Origin: a virus
Strand: one strand, 5' to 3'
Virus record (IMG/VR): IMGVR_UViG_3300047564_004066
Coordinates: 1-28,365 of that record
DNA length: 28,365 nucleotides
Each line of letters opens with the position of its first letter. The first letter of the stretch is position 1. This document shows, one piece after another, positions 19,064 through 26,447 of the stretch. The position numbers were made by a program, and so were the translations under genes. A model generated the notes under the pieces. It was not told the DNA's origin. It saw nothing but the letters and a program-made list of their open reading frames with translations, and did no database searches.

Positions 19064-20383
19064 TTGCGTACACAACCAGAAATTATTATTCAAAAGCTAG
19101 CCGGCGACAATAGTCGTTTGGCTAAAGAAGCCATTTTGGCTCAGTCAATGGACGAAGATCTCAACGAGTTTTTTGAAGGCCTGCGTATGGCGCTAGATAA
19201 ACTCTATACCTTTGGTGTCAAGCAAGTTCCTACCAAAGATGAATTAGGTGGACAGGGCCTGTCATGGGACAATTTTAAACAACTGGCAGAAAGTCTATAC
19301 CGTCGTGAACTTACGGGGCATGCTGCTCGTGATGCTATTAAATTAGCCATGGACGTAGCTACTACAGACCAGTGGAATCATTGGTACAAATTAATTTTGC
19401 AAAAGGATCTTCGTTGCGGAGTCAGCGAAAAGACCGTAAACAACGTTGCAAAAAAACAGAAAAAATCTCAATTCTCTGTGCCTGTGTTCGAATGTATGCT
19501 GGCACACGACGGAGCCAATCACGAAGCAAAGATCACAGGCAAGAAAATTCTTCAGCCTAAATTGGACGGAGTCCGTGCCATTACCGTTATTAATTACGAA
19601 AGTCGAACGGTAACTATGTACACTCGGAATGGCAAGGAGTTGGAAAACTTTGGTCATATTACAAAATATCTAGAAGACAATCTAGATAACTTTGCTCGTA
19701 GCTATGTACTTGACGGCGAGGTTGTCAGTAACTCATTCCAAGACCTTATGAAACAGGTCCACCGTAAATCAGATGTGCAGGCTCAAGATGCACGTCTATG
19801 CTTGTTCGATGTTGTTCCACTTGTAGAGTTTAAAGCTGGCAAGAGTGTGATGGGACAACGTCGACGTTCTCAGTTCTTACATAATTTTGAAAACATCTTT
19901 GCAGACAGCGGGTGTATTGAAATTATTCCTCAAATTGAAGTTAATCTTGATGAATTCCTTGGAGAAATCGAATACAAAGACTACAATAAGGAAATGGTTA
20001 GCAAAGGATTTGAAGGCATTATGATCAAGGACCCGGAAGCAAAATATGAATGTAAGCGATCTGTTTCGTGGCTCAAACAAAAACCCTTTATTGAAGTTAG
20101 CCTTTCAATCACAGCAGTGGAGGAAGGTACTGGCAGGAATGTGGAACGACTTGGCGCATTGGTCTGCGAAGGTGTGGACGATGGTAAATCGATCGTTGTT
20201 AACGTTGGTAGTGGATTCACAGATGGAGATCGCCGTTCTTACTGGGAAGAACGTGATACTCTGGTTGGACAAGTTGTTGAGGTTCGGGCGGATGCTATCA
20301 CACAAAATCAAGATGGCAGCTATTCTCTACGGTTCCCAAGGTTCTTACGTTTCCGCGGTTTCAAAGCTGGCGAAAAGATCTAA
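19064..20383 (+). CDS. ATP-dependent DNA ligase (T4 gp30-like)
   Basis: TTG start, 439 aa, with AGGAG 6 nt upstream. Helical N-terminal domain (about 1-140), then the adenylation domain: motif I KLDGVRAI (166-173, adenylated Lys166), motif III YVLDGEVV, motif IV KGFEGIMIKD, motif V SVSWLKQKP, and in the OB-fold domain motif VI-like LRFPRFLRFR. T4 ligase is 487 aa, so this is a slightly short relative. It seals nicks during replication and recombination. Own consensus sigma-70 promoter, plus a possible sequestering hairpin in longer transcripts. Followed by the 79-aa gene after 19 nt. Confidence 0.95.
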   Translation: MRTQPEIIIQKLAGDNSRLAKEAILAQSMDEDLNEFFEGLRMALDKLYTFGVKQVPTKDELGGQGLSWDNFKQLAESLYRRELTGHAARDAIKLAMDVATTDQWNHWYKLILQKDLRCGVSEKTVNNVAKKQKKSQFSVPVFECMLAHDGANHEAKITGKKILQPKLDGVRAITVINYESRTVTMYTRNGKELENFGHITKYLEDNLDNFARSYVLDGEVVSNSFQDLMKQVHRKSDVQAQDARLCLFDVVPLVEFKAGKSVMGQRRRSQFLHNFENIFADSGCIEIIPQIEVNLDEFLGEIEYKDYNKEMVSKGFEGIMIKDPEAKYECKRSVSWLKQKPFIEVSLSITAVEEGTGRNVERLGALVCEGVDDGKSIVVNVGSGFTDGDRRSYWEERDTLVGQVVEVRADAITQNQDGSYSLRFPRFLRFRGFKAGEKI

Positions 20384-20402
20384 ACTCATAAGGAATTGGG
20401 CT

Positions 20403-20642
20403 ATGGAAAAAGGTGCAATTAAAGATTTAATCTACGGCGGATTAGAAGAGTTGATTACTAATCAGAGATACTATTATTATAGTACCGTAGGCCGAGACTA
20501 TAGTCATTTGACTGAACAGGGTAAAGAAGCTATTACAGAATTTATGGATCTAATGGCCTGGAAAATTAAACTGGCCAACGAGAAAGATTTAGAGCGTCGT
20601 GCTAAAGAACAGGTTATCAATACGCTAAAAGGTAAAGAATGA
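20403..20642 (+). CDS. Small unknown protein (79 aa)
   Basis: Start ATG 20403 (MEKGAIKDLIYGGLEELITN) with AAGGA 7 nt upstream; any longer start lies inside the ligase gene. Helical protein with a charged C-terminus (ANEKDLERRAKEQVINTLKGKE) and an aromatic YYYYSTVGRDYSHLTEQG segment. Unknown family. Overlaps the following membrane-protein ATG by 4 nt and lies downstream of ligase, likely on the same transcript. Confidence 0.75.
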   Translation: MEKGAIKDLIYGGLEELITNQRYYYYSTVGRDYSHLTEQGKEAITEFMDLMAWKIKLANEKDLERRAKEQVINTLKGKE

Positions 20643-20914
20643 AAGAAATATTGGGATTTATGCGCTGGATATTTTCTGGACTAGAGCTATGGCAGTGGGT
20701 GTTATTGTCTAGTTTGATTTTTAATGTAGGTAGCCTATTTGCGATTGGTACGGAAATGGCATCTGCTATGAATGCAATTGGGATGTCTTTGTTGTTAATT
20801 GTAACCTTTAAATGGTTTATGTTAGATCCATTAAAGGCTAGTTGGGCTCGTTATAAAGAGCATCGCAATAATATATTAACCACTATCAAAAATAGCGATC
20901 AAAAAAATGTTTAA
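20639..20914 (+). CDS. Small membrane protein with two transmembrane helices (91 aa)
   Basis: Coupled to the preceding gene by ATGA. Two hydrophobic stretches, residues about 16-37 (LELWQWVLLSSLIFNVGSLF) and 42-62 (around AMNAIGMSLLLIVTFKWFML), followed by a basic tail (WARYKEHRNN). Topology would put both ends in the cytoplasm. Function unknown; it precedes a signal-peptide lyase-like protein and could support export or lysis-related membrane processes, but nothing specific can be seen. Confidence 0.75.
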   Translation: MKEILGFMRWIFSGLELWQWVLLSSLIFNVGSLFAIGTEMASAMNAIGMSLLLIVTFKWFMLDPLKASWARYKEHRNNILTTIKNSDQKNV

Positions 20915-21680
20915 ACCCATTGCATTTGCATTGATGTTATCATTTCCGCTAATTGCCAATAGTGAATGTAACGAAAGGCTTCGGGTAGAAAGAAGCCTAA
21001 GTTATACTAGCTACGGATTTGAAAAAGAAAAAGACATTGTCAAAGCAGGAAAATTTTCTCAGCGGTTTGAACTTCGTCCCGGCGATTGCGCTTCTACTAA
21101 AGGATGGAGCGATTGTTATACTGATCGGTCTAGGACTGAGGTCTCTGTTGAGAAGACTATTTCTGTAGACTCTATTAATTTTATTCGTTTCTATTTGTAT
21201 CTACCGTTAGATTTCCAAACCAGTAACGCTGTAAAAACAACACTGGGCCAATTGCATCAAAGAGGAGGGCCTACCGGAACTGCTGGCGGACATCCTGCTG
21301 CGTTTCCGTTATTGCAATTTGATGCAAGAGGCGACATGTATAGCATGTGTTGGCATGCTAATGTAACTTCTAAGAACACTTGTAAAACATATAACATATC
21401 GCATATGGATGATCTAAAAGGCAGGTGGACAGAGATTCTAATTGAACTAAACACTTCTCCGACTAACGGTTATGCAAAAGTATTTGTAAATGAGCAACTC
21501 AAAGTAGATATAAACGAACCGCTGTTTGTTCATATTCCAAAAGAATTCTATTTTAAATACGGAATTTATAATTCTTTTATTAGCAGAAATAAGGAACCAA
21601 TGCCAACTCAAGTTGCTTATTTCGATGAGGTTCAAATTGTTGATTCTAAAAATAAACTATGCAAAGGAGCATTAGACTGA
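20907..21680 (+). CDS. Secreted polysaccharide-lyase-like protein (257 aa)
   Basis: N-terminus MFKPIAFALMLSFPLIANSE is a Sec signal peptide, cleavage likely after ANS. The mature protein has many beta strands: RFELRPGDC, DRSRTEVSV, GQLHQRGG, PLLQFDARG and YFDEVQIV match the pattern of concanavalin-like polysaccharide lyases (heparin lyase I-like / PF14099-type family), where R-x-E and Q-x-H residues line the cleft. Six Cys could form disulfides in the periplasm. Likely degrades an acidic polysaccharide (alginate, glucuronan or similar); the exact class is not determined. An exported depolymerase, as opposed to a tail-bound one, suggests it clears exopolysaccharide around the infected cell at lysis. 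Overlaps its upstream gene by 8 nt. Confidence 0.72.
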   Translation: MFKPIAFALMLSFPLIANSECNERLRVERSLSYTSYGFEKEKDIVKAGKFSQRFELRPGDCASTKGWSDCYTDRSRTEVSVEKTISVDSINFIRFYLYLPLDFQTSNAVKTTLGQLHQRGGPTGTAGGHPAAFPLLQFDARGDMYSMCWHANVTSKNTCKTYNISHMDDLKGRWTEILIELNTSPTNGYAKVFVNEQLKVDINEPLFVHIPKEFYFKYGIYNSFISRNKEPMPTQVAYFDEVQIVDSKNKLCKGALD

Positions 21681-21925
21681 TGGCAAATTCTATTAACACT
21701 TGGTCACAAATCGTAGAAGATTTACATAATTGGTCTGTGACCAGCGATTTACCGGTATCAAATAATACTATCTCTATGATGGTCAGCGGAACCGAAATGC
21801 TCAAAGTTGCGCCCGATGGATTTTATGTTCGTGGAGTTCGAGTACCTGCGGATGACAAGGAAGCAGAAAAAGTCTATATTGCTTTTAAACAATTTTTAGT
21901 TTGGTCAGAATTGCATAGAAATTAA
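21680..21925 (+). CDS. Small unknown protein (81 aa)
   Basis: Start ATG 21680 shares one nt with the lyase stop (TGATG), and AAGGAG (21664-21669) is upstream. MANSINTWSQIVEDLHNWSV start, then a small beta part with VSGTEMLKVAPDGFYVRGVRVP and a C-terminal helix ADDKEAEKVYIAFKQFLVWSE. The LKVxPDGFYVRGVxVP pattern is the kind of short conserved segment I recall in small T4-like phage proteins. Unknown function. Confidence 0.75.
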   Translation: MANSINTWSQIVEDLHNWSVTSDLPVSNNTISMMVSGTEMLKVAPDGFYVRGVRVPADDKEAEKVYIAFKQFLVWSELHRN

Positions 21926-21949
21926 CATAATAGAAAAGGTGATTTAAGA

Positions 21950-22609
21950 ATGACATCTAGTGTAGCATCTACCTTGGAAGAATTGTTTGGTGATATGCGG
22001 ACAAATTCTGTGAACTACGGTAAGTCGGTTGATATCATTGAGTATCCAACCATAGTTCGATCAGACCTAGAACCAATCAATATTATTAAACCAGGAGAGA
22101 ATGGTCCTTGGATCGCAGGCGGTGCGTGTCTTCGCTGGTATCAAGGACTGCCTGTTAGGGAATCAGATATTGATGTTTTTTGTTCTAGCAAAGAACAGGC
22201 ACAATATATTATAGATGAAGTTCGAAGCTGGGGTAGATATAGCAATAAATTCACTAGCGATAACGCTACAACGTTAGATTATTATTCTAAAGATAATACT
22301 AGCAGTAGTTGGACTATACAAGTTATTACTAAACGATATTACTCCAGTATGCAAGAAATTATCAATAACTTTGATCTCAGTGTCTGTCAAGTTGCCACAG
22401 ACGGCAATCATTGGGAGCTAGGTAAACATACAGCCAAAGACATTCGAGAAAGAAATCTACGTATGGAAATGCCTTTGATGCCAGACGCTTTGAAAAGATT
22501 AGTCAAATATTGGACCTATGGCTATCGTCCAGACGATGGATTAATTGAAGCAGTTCAGAATAATCCTGTTGCTCGTTGGGAGTTTAGTCCTGAGGAGGAT
22601 TACAAATGA
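21950..22609 (+). CDS. Nucleotidyltransferase (pol-beta / CCA-enzyme-like fold), 219 aa
   Basis: Residues 55-78, WIAGGACLRWYQGLPVRESD and on, give the GG...R...DxD signature of the poly(A)-polymerase/CCA-adding head domain, with D73 and D75 as metal ligands. A further acidic and hydrophobic stretch NNFDLSVCQVA (about 142-152) may supply the third carboxylate region. The C-terminal part (RLVKYWTYGYRP) is helical. RNA-binding tail of true CCA enzymes is absent. Substrate unknown; phage-encoded small nucleotidyltransferases of this kind are known but not characterised. AAGGTGA site upstream; 4-nt overlap with next gene. Confidence 0.78.
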   Translation: MTSSVASTLEELFGDMRTNSVNYGKSVDIIEYPTIVRSDLEPINIIKPGENGPWIAGGACLRWYQGLPVRESDIDVFCSSKEQAQYIIDEVRSWGRYSNKFTSDNATTLDYYSKDNTSSSWTIQVITKRYYSSMQEIINNFDLSVCQVATDGNHWELGKHTAKDIRERNLRMEMPLMPDALKRLVKYWTYGYRPDDGLIEAVQNNPVARWEFSPEEDYK

Positions 22610-22989
22610 GAGCTGAACAAAGCTGGAGTCTATTAGATCCAAAACCTGTTTTGCTTTATCTAAAAAAGCACGACGAATATATCGTTTACTGGAACGGTAT
22701 TGCCATGACTCACGGTCAGGCCTTGTGTATGGCTATGGAGTCTTCGGCTAGCATTTATGCCACACCAGAAATGAAAATGTCTTTACAAAAAACTTTTGAG
22801 AAGTTATACTATGCTAATGCCTTTGGTACACGTTCTTGGGATAGTAGGATATCATCTGGTGGGTTTGTTTACGAAAGTCAGAAACGTTGGATGCAAGATC
22901 ACTTAAACAAGCACGTAAAAGATAAAGCAGCTTCGGAAGTATTAGGATGGTTTGATTATTCTAGAGCAAGAAAGGAAGAACATGTATAA
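22606..22989 (+). CDS. Unknown protein (127 aa)
   Basis: Coupled to the nucleotidyltransferase by ATGA (22606-22609). Starts MRAEQSWSLLDPKPVLLYLK, mixed helix and strand, one Cys, no membrane segment or recognised motif. The pairing with the nucleotidyltransferase by overlap could mean a functional partner. Ends with an 8-nt overlap into the next gene. Confidence 0.7.
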   Translation: MRAEQSWSLLDPKPVLLYLKKHDEYIVYWNGIAMTHGQALCMAMESSASIYATPEMKMSLQKTFEKLYYANAFGTRSWDSRISSGGFVYESQKRWMQDHLNKHVKDKAASEVLGWFDYSRARKEEHV

Positions 22990-23203
22990 GACAATTTACA
23001 CAGAAGTAGAAGTTGATGTTGACCTCAGTGACTTTGACACTGATGATCTCATCGAGGAATTAGAAAGTCGAGGTTCCGGAACTCCGGATTTTGGAGATGG
23101 AAAGGATGTTCTAAGAGCAATTTATGAGAAACGCAGATTAGGACAAGACTACCAACAAGAGCTAGATCATTTAATTTGGCTTGGGTTAGGAAAGGTTGTA
23201 TGA
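22982..23203 (+). CDS. Small acidic protein (73 aa)
   Basis: Start ATG 22982 (MYKTIYTEVEVDVDLSDFDT) with AAGGA 5-6 nt upstream. Strongly acidic N-terminal half (VEVDVDLSDFDTDDLIEELESRG), then a helical region ending in QELDHLIWLGLGKVV. The pattern V-x-V-D-L-x-D-F-x-x-D-x-L-I-E-E-L-E-x-R-G occurs in small hypothetical proteins of phages and bacteria; function unknown. Acidic small proteins can mimic DNA, but that is only a possibility. Confidence 0.75.
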   Translation: MYKTIYTEVEVDVDLSDFDTDDLIEELESRGSGTPDFGDGKDVLRAIYEKRRLGQDYQQELDHLIWLGLGKVV

Positions 23204-23376
23204 TTAGAATTATATTTGCATTTGTTATTCTAGCAGTATTGATACATTTTGGTATTATGTCTTGGCAAAAGATGTCGGGGTCGGAACGTTGGTCATTGAC
23301 AAAGACAGCGTTTTATAGTATAATTGTTTCACTGCTAGCGATAGTGGTGATGATGTTTATGGTAGTTTTATTTTAA
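23200..23376 (+). CDS. Tiny membrane protein (58 aa)
   Basis: Start ATG 23200 (MIRIIFAFVILAVLIHFGIM) in ATGA overlap with the previous stop, with AGGAAAGG upstream. Two hydrophobic helices (about 3-20 and 36-58) separated by a polar stretch SWQKMSGSERWSLTK. Unknown function; position before the SPFH lipoprotein suggests a membrane partner. Confidence 0.65.
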   Translation: MIRIIFAFVILAVLIHFGIMSWQKMSGSERWSLTKTAFYSIIVSLLAIVVMMFMVVLF

Positions 23377-23385
23377 GGACACACA

Positions 23386-24180
23386 ATGAAGCGTATTGCA
23401 ACTCTCTCTATTCTTGCCGCCGCAGTTCTCGCCACTGGCTGTACCCGTATCGAAACCGGTGAAGTTGGTGTTCGAGTTGGTTTCGACAAGCAGGTTCAAC
23501 CCGGCGAACTCTTGCCCGGTTCTTTCAATCAAGTCATTATTGGAGATGTACTGACATTTCCAATCAAAGACGTCAACGTAGTTCTAGAGAATATGACTCC
23601 TGTAGCTAAAGATAACTCAACTATGAAAGATTTGGATGCTGTGGTTGTTTACAACATCAACCCAAGTCAAGTCTCTGAGCTGTATTCTACTAAAAATAAG
23701 AGTTTCCATGCTGAGTTTAAGGGCGACACTTATGTGATGTATAACTACATCGTGCAAAATGCTCGTAATGCTATCTACAAGGCAGCACGTAAGTATGAAG
23801 CATTGGACATGGCAGACAATCGTACTGATATGGAGAACTTCATCAAGGAAGAAATTGTTCGCAATCTTGCTGAAGAAAAGCTGGACGGTTCAATTATGAT
23901 CAGTCAGGTTATGATTCGTAATGTCTTGCCAAGCGATACCGTAGTTGAATCAGCTAACGCTTTGGTTCGTGCTAAGAACGAGTTGAAGCAGAAGGAAGTT
24001 GAAGTTAAGACTGCCGAAGCTGAATCACGTCGTATGGCGGCATTGGCTAACAACTCTGGTAGCTCAATTGCGTTCATGCAGGCGCAGGCCATGTTGAACA
24101 TCTCCGAAGGTATTAAGAACGGCAAGGTCCAGACCATTGTTGTTCCAAGTAACTTCAACGCACTAATGATGAACAAGTAA
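23386..24180 (+). CDS. SPFH/prohibitin-like lipoprotein (264 aa)
   Basis: Starts MKRIATLSILAAAVLATGCT, a lipoprotein signal with lipobox LATGC (C19 lipidated). The following GEVGVRVGFDKQVQPGELLPG is the start of an SPFH/Band 7 domain; ANALVRAKNELKQKEVEVKTAEAESRRMAALANNSG is its coiled coil. The end AQAMLNISEGIKNGKVQTIVVPSN is a typical prohibitin tail. Family members form membrane-bound rings that control proteases (HflK/HflC with FtsH) or scaffold membranes. Lipidation rather than a transmembrane helix is unusual for the family and suggests outer face of the inner membrane or the periplasm. The gene uses more C/G-ending codons than neighbours, as for a highly expressed gene. AAGGA upstream. 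Confidence 0.88.
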   Translation: MKRIATLSILAAAVLATGCTRIETGEVGVRVGFDKQVQPGELLPGSFNQVIIGDVLTFPIKDVNVVLENMTPVAKDNSTMKDLDAVVVYNINPSQVSELYSTKNKSFHAEFKGDTYVMYNYIVQNARNAIYKAARKYEALDMADNRTDMENFIKEEIVRNLAEEKLDGSIMISQVMIRNVLPSDTVVESANALVRAKNELKQKEVEVKTAEAESRRMAALANNSGSSIAFMQAQAMLNISEGIKNGKVQTIVVPSNFNALMMNK

Positions 24181-24205
24181 TATGGACAATTAAGGAACAA
24201 TTAAA

Positions 24206-24718
24206 ATGAACTTAATGGAACGATTCCTATCAACCTGTAACTATCGCATTACAGAAGGCAGCGATTATGGCTGGCAATGCTATCCTGATGCTCACTGCTT
24301 AGACTCATGGAACGGCGATCAAGAAGGCCATAGCTTCACCGTAATCTTTAGCACCAAAGATCAAACTTGCTACGAACTACAAGCACACGATTATAAAAAC
24401 AATCGTGCCTATCGTTGGATAAATCCTGATTATAAATTTGCTCATAACGACGAAGCTGCTCATCGAAATGTCAATCCTGTAGAAGCGTGGGACGATTTAA
24501 AATATGTTGATTTAGAATTAGTTGATGATTTTTTTGAAAAAATGGCTGCTATAAACAACGACGAAGATTATGACACTCGAGTCAGTGTTCCTCTTGATCT
24601 AGAAGACGAGTTGCTATTTGATCTTATGATGAGAGCACACGAAAGAGATATTACTCTAAATCAAATGGTTGAAGAGGTTTTGAGACAGACCATTGATCAA
24701 CTTGCTGTTAAGGCTTAA
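24206..24718 (+). CDS. Unknown protein with C-terminal ribbon-helix-helix-like domain (170 aa)
   Basis: AAGGA 9 nt before the ATG. The N-terminal 115 residues are acidic and rich in aromatic residues (YGWQCYPDAHCLDSWNGD, AYRWINPDYKF) and match nothing I know. Residues about 126-163 (VSVPLDLEDELLFDLMMRAH...DITLNQMVEEVLRQTI) look like an Arc/MetJ ribbon-helix-helix: a strand, then two helices with the LNQMVEEVLR pattern. It could bind DNA as a dimer, or use the fold for protein contact. The 3' end overlaps the convergent radical-SAM gene by 11 nt. Confidence 0.7.
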   Translation: MNLMERFLSTCNYRITEGSDYGWQCYPDAHCLDSWNGDQEGHSFTVIFSTKDQTCYELQAHDYKNNRAYRWINPDYKFAHNDEAAHRNVNPVEAWDDLKYVDLELVDDFFEKMAAINNDEDYDTRVSVPLDLEDELLFDLMMRAHERDITLNQMVEEVLRQTIDQLAVKA

Positions 24719-25601
24719 TCTTAGTAGCTAATATATCGAAGCTATTTCTACAATGGCCTGCAGGACATGTTATTGGTTCTGTAGGCCATTTCATTTCTTG
24801 ATCTTTTAAATTACCTATAAAACCATTGTGTCGGCAATGAGCTCTATACACTCTTCCCCAAGCATCAACAACTATTTGTTCGAGGCCTACCCAACACAAC
24901 CAATCATTAAAAGTATTTTTATTTTCTAATACTAGGGTTTGGTAGTCAGTGTAGTTGGTCTGTCCGTTATCCGACAGCACAATATCCCCCATTTGAATCT
25001 TTAACATAGCAACCTGCTCTTCTTGATATTGCATTGGATTGGTATTAAAGACCGGATCGTCAAACAGCATTTTCTTATTAACTGAAACATTAGGCCATTT
25101 TTCTAAAATATAATTTCCTAGTTTATCTAGTTCTTCCCATGAATCTTTCAACATATTGATATTCACATTCACTGAAACATTTTGTTTGATTGCATTATCT
25201 AATGCTATTAAAAATTGAGACGATTGCGTATGTTCAGGATGAAACTCTAAAGTAATGTGATTCGTATATTTTAATAACAATACCCAATCGGTAGCAGATA
25301 AATTTGCATTTGATCTAAATTGTGTATAACAACCTTGACGGTTTGCATATTCTAGAAGTTGATGAAAGTTATTCCATTCAGTAACTTCTCCGCCGGTAAA
25401 ATTTATATTAGGAGTTTTATTAAAGCTATCTGAAAAGTTTTTTACTTGATCTACAAATCTAATGCAGTCATGTATATAAGGTAAATTAATACTTCCAGAA
25501 TTAATGATGTCATGGCAATATGAGCATTTCCATGAGCAGTGATTCATTAGCCACCAATCTACATAAAAATACCTTGCCGACCTAGTACTGGCCAACTGCA
25601 T
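24708..25601 (-). CDS. Radical-SAM enzyme (297 aa) with C-terminal Cys cluster
   Basis: HCSWKCSYCH (21-30) contains CxxxCxxC (C22, C26, C29), the 4Fe-4S site that cleaves S-adenosylmethionine. NFTGGEVTEW matches the GGE motif and the rest forms a partial TIM barrel. A C-terminal part with CWVGLEQIVVDAWGRVYRAHC and CPAGHC gives further Cys residues, similar to SPASM/twitch auxiliary cluster domains of peptide- or protein-modifying enzymes. Target unknown. Its ATG follows directly on the stop of the AlgH-like gene, so the two are co-translated, which suggests that the AlgH-like protein or its tail may be a substrate or partner. Confidence 0.85.
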   Translation of the reverse strand: MQLASTRSARYFYVDWWLMNHCSWKCSYCHDIINSGSINLPYIHDCIRFVDQVKNFSDSFNKTPNINFTGGEVTEWNNFHQLLEYANRQGCYTQFRSNANLSATDWVLLLKYTNHITLEFHPEHTQSSQFLIALDNAIKQNVSVNVNINMLKDSWEELDKLGNYILEKWPNVSVNKKMLFDDPVFNTNPMQYQEEQVAMLKIQMGDIVLSDNGQTNYTDYQTLVLENKNTFNDWLCWVGLEQIVVDAWGRVYRAHCRHNGFIGNLKDQEMKWPTEPITCPAGHCRNSFDILATKIKP

Positions 25602-26162
25602 TTAAGTCATCCAGCTGTCTACGGTCTGTTGAGAACAAATACTACAACTGCTGGTCCACAATCCAGCTGCTTCATAATTATACAACCAATCTGTATTTGG
25701 ATCTTTAACCACTAACCAACTCGAATCATGATCCCAAGGTTCTTTACCATCTAATTCCATATCAAGTTGGCCAGGTGCCCAACTTGCATGACCAAACATT
25801 ATTCGATATCTAGTTGGCCAATGCCCTTCGGCCATTCTGTGAAACATTCCTAGATTACTTGTAATACTCCAGTCTCTATTTACTTTTATGGTATTTTCTA
25901 CACTCCAGGAATTGTCATGCAACATCCAAACCGTAGTAGGAGCAACTGGGCCGCCCCAATATAAATTACAATCTTGAGATAATTCTAAATTCAAAGGCTT
26001 TAGAATATCTTTTAATGTGTGTTCAGTGGGTTTGTTAAGACAGAGTGCGTATGCTCCGCTTGTATTGTAATGTGTGAGAAACATTACTGCTTTGTGAAAC
26101 CTATGATCAGGCATATTTGGGGGAGAAATCAACAAGTCGCCCGCTTTTACCTTAACAGACAT
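25602..26162 (-). CDS. AlgH/YqgE (UPF0301) family protein with Cys-containing tail (186 aa)
   Basis: The family pattern is clear: GDLLISPPNMPDHRFHKAVM (8-27), GAYALCLNKPTEHTL, NLYWGGPVAPTTVWMLH, FGHASWAPGQLDMEL and W near the end. The family's function is uncertain even in bacteria (linked to alginate regulation and redox-sensitive transcription). This copy ends in an unusual tail, WTSSCSICSQQTVDSWMT, with a CSIC pair instead of the usual acidic or hydrophobic end. It directly precedes the radical-SAM gene. TTGGAG site upstream. Confidence 0.85.
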   Translation of the reverse strand: MSVKVKAGDLLISPPNMPDHRFHKAVMFLTHYNTSGAYALCLNKPTEHTLKDILKPLNLELSQDCNLYWGGPVAPTTVWMLHDNSWSVENTIKVNRDWSITSNLGMFHRMAEGHWPTRYRIMFGHASWAPGQLDMELDGKEPWDHDSSWLVVKDPNTDWLYNYEAAGLWTSSCSICSQQTVDSWMT

Positions 26163-26163
26163 A

Positions 26164-26403
26164 TTAACTCCAATCAGGAAGTGGACCGCCGTACTTTTTA
26201 CCTTTAATTTTCTTACCGCGCACTTTCACCCTGTCGTCGCCTACCTTATGGCTCTTGCCGCCGTCTCGAGAACGATAACCTTGTGATTTACACGATGCTA
26301 GTTGACTAGCACCTAACGCAGAGTCGGGTTTACCCGATGTGCATAAAGCACGAGAAGCAGGTTCTTCTCCTAAGGATGATTGGATGACTTCGTTTATTCG
26401 CAT
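26164..26403 (-). CDS. Small basic conserved phage protein (79 aa) with targeting-like N-terminus
   Basis: Starts MRINEVIQSSLGEEPASRAL and continues with LGASQLASCKSQGYRSRDGG and a Lys/Gly-rich end KIKGKKYGGPLPDWS. I recall small proteins with the SxxxLASCKSQGxRxR...GKKVxGKKYGGPLP pattern in T4-like phages of aquatic bacteria, without function. The N-terminal SLGE resembles the (L/I)xE prohead-protease site of the other small proteins of the window, so it may be a head protein. No Shine-Dalgarno; an AATAAATA late box (26408-26415) would start the mRNA about at the ATG. Confidence 0.7.
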   Translation of the reverse strand: MRINEVIQSSLGEEPASRALCTSGKPDSALGASQLASCKSQGYRSRDGGKSHKVGDDRVKVRGKKIKGKKYGGPLPDWS

Positions 26404-26407
26404 GTTG

Positions 26408-26415
26408 TATTTATT
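26408..26415 (-). promoter_or_regulatory. Late-promoter box AATAAATA
   Basis: NATAAATA match on the minus strand, 4 nt before the ATG of the 79-aa gene (26403); T4 spacing puts +1 at 26402, so the mRNA would be leaderless or nearly so. Confidence 0.45.
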
Positions 26416-26447
26416 ACGAATTAAATAACAAGGGCATAAATTATAAC

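Noticed and set aside
18485-20383. HNH gene as a homing element in a split ligase gene
   Set aside because: The ligase gene is complete with its own promoter and all motifs; no intron-like structure is present.
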